From: an uncultured Actinomycetes bacterium
GTDB lineage: Bacteria; Actinomycetota; Actinomycetes; Nanopelagicales; Nanopelagicaceae
Length of the DNA stretch: 18,472 nt
NCBI GenBank assembly: GCA_903901905.1
Contig: CAIUSQ010000275.1
Span: 1-18,472, forward strand
Reading direction: 5' to 3'
Shown here in pieces: positions 6,869-14,675 of the stretch. The translations under genes and the position numbers were made by a program. Positions within the stretch are counted from its first letter, which is position 1, and each line of letters opens with the position of its first letter. The notes under the pieces are model-generated. The model did not search any database. It worked only from the letters and a program-made list of their open reading frames with translations, and was not told the DNA's origin.

Positions 6869-7783
6869 ATGCCAGAACACACTCGGGTGGATGAGTTTCT
6901 TACTTCACTCCTTTCCATTTGTAAGCCTCTTGAGCCATTTGAGATGTCCCTACTTGATGCTCACGGAGCAACGTTGTCTGAAGATATTTATGCCGGTGAA
7001 CGTCTAGTTTTACGATCAGGCACACGAATACGCTCTACTCAAATTGGTTTGGCAGCATCTATTGGACGCGATCATTTACCGACTAGACCACATCCCCGAG
7101 TTGTTGTTCTTTCAGCGGGCCCAGATCTTGTTGAACCGGGACAGCCTCTCAAAGATTCCAGCGATGAATACGAAACTAATTCCTGGTTGCTAACAACCGC
7201 TGTCCGCGAAGTCGGAGCTGTTGCCTATCGCGTGCATTCAATTCCAGATACTGAAGATGAGTTACAGAAAGTAATTGAAGATCAATTAGTCCGTGCAGAT
7301 TTGATAATTATTTCTGGAGAGCGAAATGATGATTCATTTGATCTTATTACGAGAACTCTTTCTTCTCTTGGAACAATTACCACAGTTGATATGGCGATAG
7401 AGGCAAGCGGGAGACACAATTTTGGAACTATCGGTCCAGATCAAATACCGGTAGTTACACTTCCGGGCGATCCAATCTCTGCATACATTTCATTTGAACT
7501 TTTTGTTCGGCCCATGATCCGAACGATGCTAGGTGCTGCAACAATTCATCGACCTTCAGTTAAAGCTTCGCTAGAAAAACCTATTGAATCTGCAGAAGGT
7601 ATGCGTTCTTACATTCGCGCTGTTTTGGCAGAAGATGGAAAGTCAGTAATGCCTTTAGAATCTCAAGATGAACAATCAACCCTTTCTGATGCAAATGCAT
7701 TTATTGCAATTTCTGAGTCGGATACATCACTTAAAACTGGTGAGCGTGTAAACGTTGTAGTTCTAGAGCGACGTTACATTTAG
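6869..7783 (+). CDS. Shortened MoeA/gephyrin-like protein (Glp-like)
   Basis: This 304-residue protein is about 100 residues shorter than normal MoeA. The N-terminal segment ends at SEDIYAGE (37-44) and jumps to LVLRSGTRIRSTQIGLAASIG (46-66), so the PPFDNSAMDGYA motif and the domain between it and the GTR segment are absent. The MoeA core follows: VVVLSAGPDLVEPG (normally STGDEL; the Asp is replaced by Pro85), SGERNDDSFDLI (normally SGGVSxGxxD; D158 kept), LPGDPISAYISFELFVRP (198-215) and a C-terminal domain (about 228-302). The fold is MoeA-like, but molybdenum insertion looks unlikely. In Corynebacterium a MoeA homologue, Glp, pairs with the membrane protein GLPR in cell division; a GLPR-like gene lies two genes downstream. 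Leaderless start. Confidence 0.8.
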   Translation: MPEHTRVDEFLTSLLSICKPLEPFEMSLLDAHGATLSEDIYAGERLVLRSGTRIRSTQIGLAASIGRDHLPTRPHPRVVVLSAGPDLVEPGQPLKDSSDEYETNSWLLTTAVREVGAVAYRVHSIPDTEDELQKVIEDQLVRADLIIISGERNDDSFDLITRTLSSLGTITTVDMAIEASGRHNFGTIGPDQIPVVTLPGDPISAYISFELFVRPMIRTMLGAATIHRPSVKASLEKPIESAEGMRSYIRAVLAEDGKSVMPLESQDEQSTLSDANAFIAISESDTSLKTGERVNVVVLERRYI

Positions 7784-7789
7784 GTAAAT

Positions 7790-8356
7790 ATGAGTAGAGC
7801 TTGGCCAATTGACATAAAAAATAATGAACTAATTCTCAGGCCCTTACGATTTCGAGATATGAAGAGATGGAATCGTGTCAGAGCTGAAAATAGAGATTGG
7901 TTGTCTCCATGGGAGGCAACTATTCCCAGTATCAGCCAAGAAAGCGTTGCAGAACTTCCTACTTTTTTTGGAATGGTGCGATCCCTTCAACATGAAGCCC
8001 GCAATGGTCGATCTTTTTCTTTTGCAGTATGGAAAGGGCCAGATTTAATCGGGCAGATTTCTTTGGGTGGTGTCATTTATGGTGCGATGCGTGGAGGCCA
8101 CATTGGATATTGGATTGATCGTAATTTTGCCAATCGTGGATATACAACGATGGCCGTAGAAATGCTTACCGAATATGCCTTTAAAGAGTTAAATCTGCAT
8201 CGAATAGAAATTAATTTGCGTCCAGAAAACGCAGCTTCCCGAAAAGTAGCTGAAAAAGCTGGCTATATTCTTGAGGGGGAAAGACCTCGATATTTACACA
8301 TCGATGGTCAATGGCGAGATCACATAGTTTTTGTCAAGGAAAATCCTGGGCTTTAG
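7790..8356 (+). CDS. rimJ: RimJ/RimL-type GNAT acetyltransferase
   Basis: A 188-residue GNAT protein. The acetyl-CoA pyrophosphate loop is R111-NFANRGYTT and the C-terminal motif NAASRKVAEKAGY (147-159) is typical of RimJ/RimL ribosomal-protein-alanine N-acetyltransferases; LRPLRFRDM (16-24) is the usual opening. It probably acetylates the N-terminus of ribosomal protein S5 or another protein. It starts seven bases after the MoeA-like stop with a weak AGGT upstream, so it is co-transcribed. The moeA-rimJ-membrane-protein order is the same as Rv0994-Rv0995-Rv0996 in M. tuberculosis, so its true target may be a partner encoded here. Confidence 0.85.
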   Translation: MSRAWPIDIKNNELILRPLRFRDMKRWNRVRAENRDWLSPWEATIPSISQESVAELPTFFGMVRSLQHEARNGRSFSFAVWKGPDLIGQISLGGVIYGAMRGGHIGYWIDRNFANRGYTTMAVEMLTEYAFKELNLHRIEINLRPENAASRKVAEKAGYILEGERPRYLHIDGQWRDHIVFVKENPGL

Positions 8357-8393
8357 TAGTGCTTAAATCCCCGAAAAACATGGGGGGCTTCCT

Positions 8394-8399
8394 TAAGAT
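8394..8399 (+). promoter_or_regulatory. -10 element and inverted repeat before the GLPR-like gene
   Basis: TAAGAT lies eight bases before the ATG at 8408, compatible with a leaderless or nearly leaderless transcript. It overlaps the right arm of an imperfect inverted repeat spanning 8362-8397 (CTTAA ... CCCC ... GGGG ... TTAAG). No Shine-Dalgarno sequence or -35 is visible. Confidence 0.35.
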
Positions 8400-8407
8400 T
8401 TACCATT

Positions 8408-9184
8408 ATGGCTTCGGGTTTAATCTATCTAGCAATCATCGGCATGTGGGTTGCCTATTTTGCGCCCCGTTGGATTCACGACCGTAATGAATTCTCAGGA
8501 AAATCAGTTGAACAGTTTAAATCTGCACTTCGAGTTGTTGCAGCACAATCACCTGGCGGTGCAAATTCTTTTGGAGCAATTCACATTGATTTAGATCGTG
8601 AAGCGAAAGTTCGTCAATTACTTTTGCGTAGAAGAATTATCTTTATCATCATCGCATTTTCAATTGTCACAACAATTGTTGGAGGCTTCATGAAGACCAT
8701 GCCATTTCTATATGCACTCGTTCCACTTTCTGCAATGTTGGTATATGTTGCAAATGTGCGACGGCACGTAATCGCTGATCAGTTATACAAGCGTCGCGTG
8801 ACACAGTTGCAACGTCGTAGTTCTGGTGTATCTGCAACAAACTTGGCAGAAGTTGTTCAACCAAAAGCAAGTACCGAACACTGGATACCTTTGTCAGAGC
8901 GCGAACTCAAAGGTGTGGTAATTGTGCCCCGTGGCTCTGCCACATATCAAAATGTTTGGGAGCCAACAGAGGTTCCTGTTCCAACATATGTAAATGCACC
9001 TAAAGCCGTACAGTCCAAACGAGTCATTGATCTGACAACTCCCGGTCAGTGGTCAGAAGAGCAAGAACTACTTGAAAGACAGGCCTTAGCTGCGGCATCT
9101 CCATCTCGTGATGAGATCTTTGATCAACAATTAGCAGATGAAGCAGTCGAACGGTTGAATCAATCTCGCGCTGCTAACGAATAA
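8408..9184 (+). CDS. Actinobacterial divisome-type membrane protein (Rv0996/GLPR/SepX-like)
   Basis: A 258-residue protein with a membrane helix at 3-20, a polar stretch (21-74), two closely spaced helices (about 77-94 and 97-116), a basic stretch and a long, probably cytoplasmic C-terminal tail. The tail carries the block VPVPTYVNAPKA (190-200ish) followed by RVIDLTTPGQWS (205-216), which I recall as characteristic of the actinobacterial Rv0996 family, and ends in an acidic helix. Members of this family are described as GLPR, the membrane receptor of the gephyrin-like Glp in Corynebacterium; Streptomyces SepX appears to be related. Position two genes after a MoeA-like gene matches that pairing. 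The family call rests on synteny, topology and the tail motif. Confidence 0.68.
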   Translation: MASGLIYLAIIGMWVAYFAPRWIHDRNEFSGKSVEQFKSALRVVAAQSPGGANSFGAIHIDLDREAKVRQLLLRRRIIFIIIAFSIVTTIVGGFMKTMPFLYALVPLSAMLVYVANVRRHVIADQLYKRRVTQLQRRSSGVSATNLAEVVQPKASTEHWIPLSERELKGVVIVPRGSATYQNVWEPTEVPVPTYVNAPKAVQSKRVIDLTTPGQWSEEQELLERQALAAASPSRDEIFDQQLADEAVERLNQSRAANE

Positions 9185-9198
9185 CCTAGAAGTAAAGA

Positions 9199-9212
9199 TC
9201 TAAGGATTTAGA
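9199..9212. terminator. Weak AT-rich inverted repeat between convergent genes
   Basis: TCTAA-GGAT-TTAGA forms a perfect 5-bp hairpin with a 4-base loop in the 36-bp gap between the GLPR-like and mannosyltransferase stops. The stem is AT-rich and has no T tract, so a terminator role in both directions is only possible. Confidence 0.2.
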
Positions 9213-9220
9213 ACTAACTC

Positions 9221-10495
9221 TCAAATCCAGGAATCAAACCACATGCGCGCTTGCCATTGTTCGTAGGTGATCAATTGACCTGTATACAGTGGTAAAAAGT
9301 ATAAGAAACATAAAAAGATTAGCGTAAATCCTCCAGCAACAATGCCCTGTGAAACCCTTGGTTTTAGATCACTATCGAGCAATAACTTTGCACAGTAAAT
9401 GATTGATAAAATCAAAAATGGCTCAATGATGATTGCATAAAAACTAAACATTGTTCGCTCGGGTAATGCAAACCAGGGTAGATAACCTGCGACTAATCCA
9501 ATGACGATAATGTTGGCAACTGGGTCTGTTGTTCTATTTCTTAATGATTTAATCCAGTACCTAATTACAAAAATGATGGCAACTGTCCCTATCCACCATA
9601 AAAATGGTGTTCCGAGTGCCAAAACTTCTCGAGAGCAATCATCACTTGCGCAGCCTTTTGGTGAGTCATAGAAAAAGGAGGTCGGCCGAACCATAACGAG
9701 CCAACCTAAAGGATTTGATTGGTAAGGATGCTTCTCCGTCAAACCAATATGAAATCCAAGCATCTCGGAGTGATAATTAATCAGAGCGATTATTGGGTTG
9801 CTCGAACTTTGACGATCCCAACCTCGGTCAGAGAGAAACCAACCCATCCATGTGAATGTGTATAGAGCTAATGGAAGTAAACCAAAACTAGCAAGAGCTT
9901 GTGCAATTTTACGGGGAGTCTGACGAATATCCTGTGCAACTAATATTCGATAAAGAGTAATGAAAATGAGCACAGCGATAAAGTAAATGGCGCTCCACTT
10001 ACAACCGAGAGCTAAGCCAAAAGCAAACCCTGCCCACCAATTCCTATTTCTGCTCCAAAGATAAATTCCAAGAAGAGTGAAGAAGGTTAGAAATAGATCC
10101 AGAAGAGCAGTTCGTGAATGAACCAACAAGAGTCCATCGCTAGCCATTAATCCAGCAGCAAGGGCTGTTAAGACAGGTGAATAGAAAAGCACATGGACTA
10201 AACGTGCAAATAAAAGTATGAGTAAAGTTCCAAAGATTGCTGTCGCAAATCGCCATCCAAATTCATTGTCTCCAAATATTGCTATACCGATTGCTATAAG
10301 CCATTTTCCAAGGGGTGGATGAACGATGAACTCGGAGCTCGCACCGGTAACTTCGACTCCAAAATTGAGAAAATCTTGCGCACCATCGACATAGTAAAGT
10401 TCATCAAAAATAAAACCTTTTGGTGAACTTAAATTAAACAATCTCAGCACAAATGAAGCCAAAGCGATGAGAAGTGGGGCAATAGCAGCGGTCAC
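9221..10495 (-). CDS. Protein O-mannosyltransferase (PMT family, GT39)
   Basis: A 424-residue multi-spanning protein. The catalytic Asp-Glu of the first outer loop is D31-E32 in FIFDELYYVDGAQDF, followed by HPPLGKWLIAIG (59-70) and FGWRFATAIFGT. The end, TGQLITYEQWQARMWFDSWI, is the expected PMT C-terminus. By analogy with M. tuberculosis Rv1002c it transfers mannose from polyprenyl-phosphate-mannose to Ser/Thr of proteins emerging from Sec. It is somewhat short for the family, mainly at the N-terminus. The GTG start (10495-10493) was preferred because TACCCT lies exactly six bases upstream, giving a leaderless mRNA. It is divergent from rsmI, as in mycobacteria. Confidence 0.9.
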   Translation of the reverse strand: MTAAIAPLLIALASFVLRLFNLSSPKGFIFDELYYVDGAQDFLNFGVEVTGASSEFIVHPPLGKWLIAIGIAIFGDNEFGWRFATAIFGTLLILLFARLVHVLFYSPVLTALAAGLMASDGLLLVHSRTALLDLFLTFFTLLGIYLWSRNRNWWAGFAFGLALGCKWSAIYFIAVLIFITLYRILVAQDIRQTPRKIAQALASFGLLPLALYTFTWMGWFLSDRGWDRQSSSNPIIALINYHSEMLGFHIGLTEKHPYQSNPLGWLVMVRPTSFFYDSPKGCASDDCSREVLALGTPFLWWIGTVAIIFVIRYWIKSLRNRTTDPVANIIVIGLVAGYLPWFALPERTMFSFYAIIIEPFLILSIIYCAKLLLDSDLKPRVSQGIVAGGFTLIFLCFLYFLPLYTGQLITYEQWQARMWFDSWI

Positions 10496-10501
10496 CGGTC
10501 A

Positions 10502-10507
10502 AGGGTA
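10502..10507 (-). promoter_or_regulatory. -10 element for the leaderless mannosyltransferase gene
   Basis: TACCCT on the minus strand, six bases (TGACCG), then the GTG start. The hexamer and spacing equal those at the purU-like gene. It fixes the start codon choice for this gene. Confidence 0.5.
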
Positions 10508-10523
10508 TGCGCGATTACTCAAA

Positions 10524-10538
10524 AATACTGAGAGTATT
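10524..10538. promoter_or_regulatory. Perfect inverted repeat in the pmt-rsmI divergent region
   Basis: AATACT-GAG-AGTATT has 6-bp perfect arms and a 3-bp centre. It ends five bases before the rsmI ATG and overlaps the place where a leaderless -10 would sit (GAGTAT, 10532-10537). It could be an operator or a small hairpin; no regulator can be named. Confidence 0.3.
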
Positions 10539-10543
10539 ACGCC

Positions 10544-11386
10544 ATGACGCTCATTTTAGCTGCAACTCCATTGGGCAATCCTGGGGATGCAAGCAGTCGA
10601 TTAAAGAGTGCAATTGAAGATGCAACGATTATTGCCGCTGAAGATTCCAGACGATTTCATCGACTATGCCAAGACATCGAAGTTACTTTTACTGCAAAAG
10701 TTGTTTCTTTTTTCGAGGGTAATGAAGAGGATAGAGCAAAAGAACTTCTTGTTGAGTTAAAAAATGGTGCGACAGTATTAGTTGTTTCTGATGCAGGCAT
10801 GCCAACAATTAGTGATCCAGGTTTTAGGTTAATGCGTGAGGCAATCGTCCAAGAAATTCAAGTTCAGGTTATTCCAGGTCCAAGTGCGGTAACCATGGCA
10901 ATTGCACTTTCAGGATTACCTACAGATCGTTTTTCGTTTGAAGGTTTTCCACCACGAACTGCCGGTGCACGAACTTCTACTTTTGAAAAACTTCGGTTTG
11001 AAGAAAGAACTATGGTTTTCTTTGAAGCACCACATCGACTAAAAGAATCTCTGTCAGATGCGGTCGAAGTTTTTGGACCAGAGCGTAAAGGTGCAATTTG
11101 TCGTGAAATGACAAAGCGCTATGAAGAAAGTATTCGAGGCACACTTTCAGAGTTATTGAGTTGGGCAAGTGCGAACGAAGTTCTGGGTGAGATAACTTTG
11201 GTGGTCCAAGGCGCAGAAATCGACTCTGCCCTACGAACAGCCAATGAAATGGTGGATCGAGTCCGTGAGTTTGAAGCAGCCGGAATGGATCGAAAGGCCG
11301 CAATTGCAACCGTTGCCGATGAATTTGGTATATCAAAACGTCTTGTTTATGCCGCTGTCGTTGATGCGAATAAGATGAGCCAGTGA
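10544..11386 (+). CDS. rsmI: 16S rRNA (cytidine-1402-2'-O)-methyltransferase
   Basis: A 280-residue tetrapyrrole-methylase-fold protein with the RsmI signatures: LAATPLGNPGD (5-15), AAEDSRR (31-37), VSDAGMPTISDPG (81-93), IPGPSA (110-115) and FEGFPPRTAG (132-141). Using SAM it methylates the 2'-OH of C1402 in the ribosomal decoding centre; rsmA downstream encodes a second small-subunit rRNA methyltransferase. A helix-turn-helix-like C-terminal segment (about 245-275) is usual in the family. The start has no Shine-Dalgarno sequence and sits just after an inverted repeat. Its TGA overlaps the metG GTG start by 4 nt (GTGA), so metG translation is likely coupled. Confidence 0.95.
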   Translation: MTLILAATPLGNPGDASSRLKSAIEDATIIAAEDSRRFHRLCQDIEVTFTAKVVSFFEGNEEDRAKELLVELKNGATVLVVSDAGMPTISDPGFRLMREAIVQEIQVQVIPGPSAVTMAIALSGLPTDRFSFEGFPPRTAGARTSTFEKLRFEERTMVFFEAPHRLKESLSDAVEVFGPERKGAICREMTKRYEESIRGTLSELLSWASANEVLGEITLVVQGAEIDSALRTANEMVDRVREFEAAGMDRKAAIATVADEFGISKRLVYAAVVDANKMSQ

Positions 11387-12948
11387 CCAAGTCCTTTTAT
11401 TTAACGACGCCAATTTATTACGTCAATGACGCACCTCATATTGGTCATGCCTACACAACTGTTGCTGGTGATGTTTTAACTCGCTGGCATCGCCAAAAAG
11501 GTGAATCTGTTTGGTTTTTAACTGGCACTGATGAGCATGGCCAGAAAGTTATGCGGACAGCAGAGGCAAACAATGTTGCCCCTCAAAAGTGGGTCGACAA
11601 ACTTGTAGCAGATGCTTGGAAGCCAAATTGGGAGCATTTAAACATTGCCAATGATGACTTTATTCGTACAACTGAAAAACGACACACAGAACGTGTGCAA
11701 AAATTTCTTCAATCACTAAAAGACTCTGGCCATATATATGCGGGTAAGTATGAAGGTCCATATTGTGTGGGATGTGAAGAGTTTAAGTTGCCTGGAGATT
11801 TGATTGAAATTGATGGAGCAAAATGCTGTCCAATTCACAGCAAACCAATTGAAATGGTGAATGAAAACAATTGGTTTTTTAAGTTATCAGATTTTGCAAA
11901 ACCATTACTTGAACACTACCGCAAGAATCCAGATGCATGTCAGCCAGAAAGTGCTCGCAATGAAGTGATTTCATTTCTCGAAGGTGGTGTCTCAGATCTT
12001 TCAATTTCACGTTCTACATTTGATTGGGGAATTCCCGTTCCTTGGGATACAGATCAAGTTGTTTACGTTTGGTTTGATGCCCTCCTTAACTATGCAACTG
12101 CTGTCGGTCTAACTGATGATCCAAACTCTGAAGGTGGAAAAAAGTTTGCACAGACTTGGCCTGCCGATGTTCACTTAGTTGGAAAAGATATATTGCGATT
12201 TCATGCTGTCATTTGGCCAGCTATGTTGATGGCAGCGGGACTTGAGGTTCCTAAAAAAGTCTTTGCACACGGATGGCTGCTCGTTGGCGGAGAGAAAATG
12301 AGTAAGAGTAAATTGACAGGAATTGCTCCTAAAGACATTACCGATCACTTTGGTATTGACGCATTTCGATATTACTTCTTACGTGCAATTCCATTTGGAA
12401 CAGATGGATCATTCTCTTGGGAAGATATGAGTGCTAGATACACATCAGAGCTAGCAAATGATTTTGGCAATTTAGCCTCACGAAGTGCTGCGATGATTGA
12501 AAAATACTGCGGCGGCGTGTTGCCAGCAGTATCTGCAGATGCAGGATTAGAGCAAGCGTTAAAGGAAACAGTTTCAAAGGCAGATACCGCAATGTGCGCA
12601 CTTGATTTTCAAGGTGGAATTGTTGCAATTATGGATTTTTGTAAAAAGGTAAATGGTTTTGTCACAGAAAAAGAGCCTTGGATACTTGCTAAAGATCCAA
12701 GCAACCAAGCAGTTTTAGAAGAGGTTTTATATAACACCGCTGAATCTCTACGAGCATTGGCTGTACTTTTAAATCCTGTCATGCCCCATACGTGTGAAAT
12801 TTTGTGGCAAAGCCTGGGAGCACAACCTGTTCTCGGCGATTTAGGCGCACAATCAATTTCATCTCTTGCTAAGTGGGGGCAGTTGCCAGCTGGCGCAGTA
12901 GTAACAAAAACTCCAGTTTTGTTTCCACGACTAGAAGTTACTGCTTAA
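11383..12948 (+). CDS. metG: Methionyl-tRNA synthetase
   Basis: A 521-residue class I synthetase of the short type without the C-terminal tRNA-binding extension. HIGH is at 19-22, KMSKS at 305-309, and a single zinc knuckle is formed by C128, C131, C149 and H152. WIPVPWD-like (GIPVPWDTD, 216-224) and the VGKDILRFHAVIWPA segment are typical. It charges initiator and elongator tRNA-Met in the cytosol. The start is GTG, overlapping the rsmI stop by 4 nt. The stop is followed after only six bases by tatD. Confidence 0.96.
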   Translation: MTKSFYLTTPIYYVNDAPHIGHAYTTVAGDVLTRWHRQKGESVWFLTGTDEHGQKVMRTAEANNVAPQKWVDKLVADAWKPNWEHLNIANDDFIRTTEKRHTERVQKFLQSLKDSGHIYAGKYEGPYCVGCEEFKLPGDLIEIDGAKCCPIHSKPIEMVNENNWFFKLSDFAKPLLEHYRKNPDACQPESARNEVISFLEGGVSDLSISRSTFDWGIPVPWDTDQVVYVWFDALLNYATAVGLTDDPNSEGGKKFAQTWPADVHLVGKDILRFHAVIWPAMLMAAGLEVPKKVFAHGWLLVGGEKMSKSKLTGIAPKDITDHFGIDAFRYYFLRAIPFGTDGSFSWEDMSARYTSELANDFGNLASRSAAMIEKYCGGVLPAVSADAGLEQALKETVSKADTAMCALDFQGGIVAIMDFCKKVNGFVTEKEPWILAKDPSNQAVLEEVLYNTAESLRALAVLLNPVMPHTCEILWQSLGAQPVLGDLGAQSISSLAKWGQLPAGAVVTKTPVLFPRLEVTA

Positions 12949-12954
12949 ATAAAA

Positions 12955-13815
12955 ATGGCAGATCGCCACAATCGCGACATTGATCGTCAACGTGCTCCGC
13001 TTCCAGAGCCATTACCTGTTCCCACAGTTGATGCACATGCGCATATGGAGATTGTTACAGATGCAGCATTTGATTCCAAAGAAGTGGCCGATGTAATTGC
13101 AGAGGCAAAATCTGTAAATGTAGATCGGATAGTTCAAGTTGGTTATTCGGCTGAGCAATCACGATGGTGTGTGGGAGCTGCAGAAAAATGGAACAGTTCG
13201 GTACTTGCTGCAGTTGCGCTCCACCCTAATGAAGCTCCAGTTGTAGATGATTTGAACGCAGATCTAAAGATTATTGAAGAACTTTCCCAACATCCACGTG
13301 TTCGTGCAATTGGGGAAACAGGATTAGATTATTTCCGAACTCCGCCAGAGCTACGAGCCCGCCAACAAGAATCCTTTAAGTGGCACATTGATTTAGCAAA
13401 GCGCACAAATAAAGCATTAGTAATTCATGATCGAGATTCACATGATGATGTTCTTTCAATATTGTTAGAAGTTGGAGCGCCGGAAAAGACTGTCTTTCAT
13501 TGTTTTTCAGGTGATGTTGCAATGGCAAAAACATGTATTGAGCGTGGTTATATTCTTTCTTTTGCTGGAACTCTGACATTTAAGAACGCTCCAGAGCTAC
13601 GAGATGCTGTAAAGCTTGTTCCTTTGGATCAATTGTTAGTTGAAACCGATTCACCATTTTTAGCCCCTGCTCCTCATCGTGGTGCAGGCAATACGCCTGC
13701 ACAGATTGCAAACATTGTTCGTGTAATGGCGACCGAGCGAAATCAAGATTTAGCTGAGTTAGCTACCGCCCTTAGTGAAAATGCTGAGAGAGTTTTTGGA
13801 TCTTTTGCGCCATGA
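12955..13815 (+). CDS. tatD: TatD-family metal-dependent DNase
   Basis: A 286-residue TIM-barrel hydrolase with the TatD metal-binding set: DAHAH (26-30, H28 and H30), E121 in GETGLDYF, H158 in LVIHDRDSHDD, H182 in FHCFSGD and D232 in ETDSPFLAP. TatD proteins are 3'-5' exonucleases linked to DNA repair and turnover. The 25-residue Pro-rich N-terminal extension is usual in actinobacterial members. It lies six bases after metG and overlaps rsmA by 4 nt (ATGA). In mycobacteria rpfB stands between tatD and rsmA; here it does not. Confidence 0.92.
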   Translation: MADRHNRDIDRQRAPLPEPLPVPTVDAHAHMEIVTDAAFDSKEVADVIAEAKSVNVDRIVQVGYSAEQSRWCVGAAEKWNSSVLAAVALHPNEAPVVDDLNADLKIIEELSQHPRVRAIGETGLDYFRTPPELRARQQESFKWHIDLAKRTNKALVIHDRDSHDDVLSILLEVGAPEKTVFHCFSGDVAMAKTCIERGYILSFAGTLTFKNAPELRDAVKLVPLDQLLVETDSPFLAPAPHRGAGNTPAQIANIVRVMATERNQDLAELATALSENAERVFGSFAP

Positions 13816-14654
13816 CATTGCTGGGAGCGGCGCAGATCCGCGAACTTGCAGCCCTTTTAGATTTAAAACCATCTAAATCTTTAGGCCAGAACTTTGTCAT
13901 TGATTCAAACGTATGCAGTAAAATTGTGCGAACTGCTGGAGTACAACCTGATGATATTTGTTTAGAGATCGGCCCTGGACTCGGTTCTTTAACTTTAGCA
14001 ATTCTTGAAAATGCCAAAGAGGTAATCGCGGTAGAAATTGATTCAAGGTTAGCCGAGCAACTCCCAATAACAGTTGCGCAGTATTTTGATCATCCAGAAA
14101 ATCTAACTGTCATCAATCAAGATGCCTTAAAAATCAATGAGCTACCTGCGGCGCCAACAGTCTTGGTTGCTAATTTGCCTTATAACGTTTCAGTGCCCGT
14201 GCTGTTGCATTTACTTGAAAAATTTCCAAGCATTAGATCAGGTGTAGTGATGGTTCAAGCAGAAGTTGCCGATCGCCTTGCTGCAAAACCAGGCGGTAAA
14301 GAGTATGGAATTCCAAGTGTAAAAGCTGCGTGGTGGGCTGAGGTCAAAAATGTTGGAACAGTCTCGCGATCTATTTTCTGGCCAGCACCAAATGTAGATT
14401 CAAAGCTCGTTGGTTTTACCAGGCGCCCAACTCCAGGAAGTGAAGAGATGCGCGTTAAAGTTTTTACAATCATTGACAACGCATTTGCTCAGCGTCGAAA
14501 GATGTTGAGATCGGCGCTTTCAGGGATATACGGATCATCATCGGCAGCAGAGCAGATATTGATTAAGGCTGGCATCGATCCCACACTTCGCGGAGAGGCC
14601 TTAGAGATTGAAGGTTTTTGTAAGATCGCAGCCGTTGCACCTGACATTTTCTAA
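13812..14654 (+). CDS. rsmA: 16S rRNA (adenine-1518/1519-N6)-dimethyltransferase (KsgA)
   Basis: A 280-residue Rossmann-fold methyltransferase. SLGQNFVID (23-31), the SAM loop LEIGPGLGSLT (51-61), the acidic EID (75-77) and the catalytic NLPYN (121-125) are all present, as is the C-terminal QRRKMLRSAL typical of KsgA. It dimethylates two adjacent adenines in helix 45 of 16S rRNA late in small-subunit assembly. It is translationally coupled to tatD by an ATGA overlap. The ispE -35-like CTGACA lies inside its last codons. Confidence 0.96.
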   Translation: MTLLGAAQIRELAALLDLKPSKSLGQNFVIDSNVCSKIVRTAGVQPDDICLEIGPGLGSLTLAILENAKEVIAVEIDSRLAEQLPITVAQYFDHPENLTVINQDALKINELPAAPTVLVANLPYNVSVPVLLHLLEKFPSIRSGVVMVQAEVADRLAAKPGGKEYGIPSVKAAWWAEVKNVGTVSRSIFWPAPNVDSKLVGFTRRPTPGSEEMRVKVFTIIDNAFAQRRKMLRSALSGIYGSSSAAEQILIKAGIDPTLRGEALEIEGFCKIAAVAPDIF

Positions 14655-14669
14655 TCTCAGTTATAGGGT
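14641..14669 (+). promoter_or_regulatory. Full sigma-70-type promoter for leaderless ispE
   Basis: CTGACA (14641-14646), exactly 17 bp, then TAGGGT (14664-14669, within TATAGGGT), then six bases and the ATG at 14676. This is the best promoter in the window: five of six -35 bases and ideal spacing. The -10 and its distance to ATG repeat the moeA-like arrangement. Confidence 0.6.
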
Positions 14670-14675
14670 CGCATC

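Noticed and set aside
9185..9220. Strong bidirectional terminator between convergent genes.
   Set aside because: Only a 5-bp AT-rich hairpin without a T tract is present; listed as a weak feature, not as a finding.
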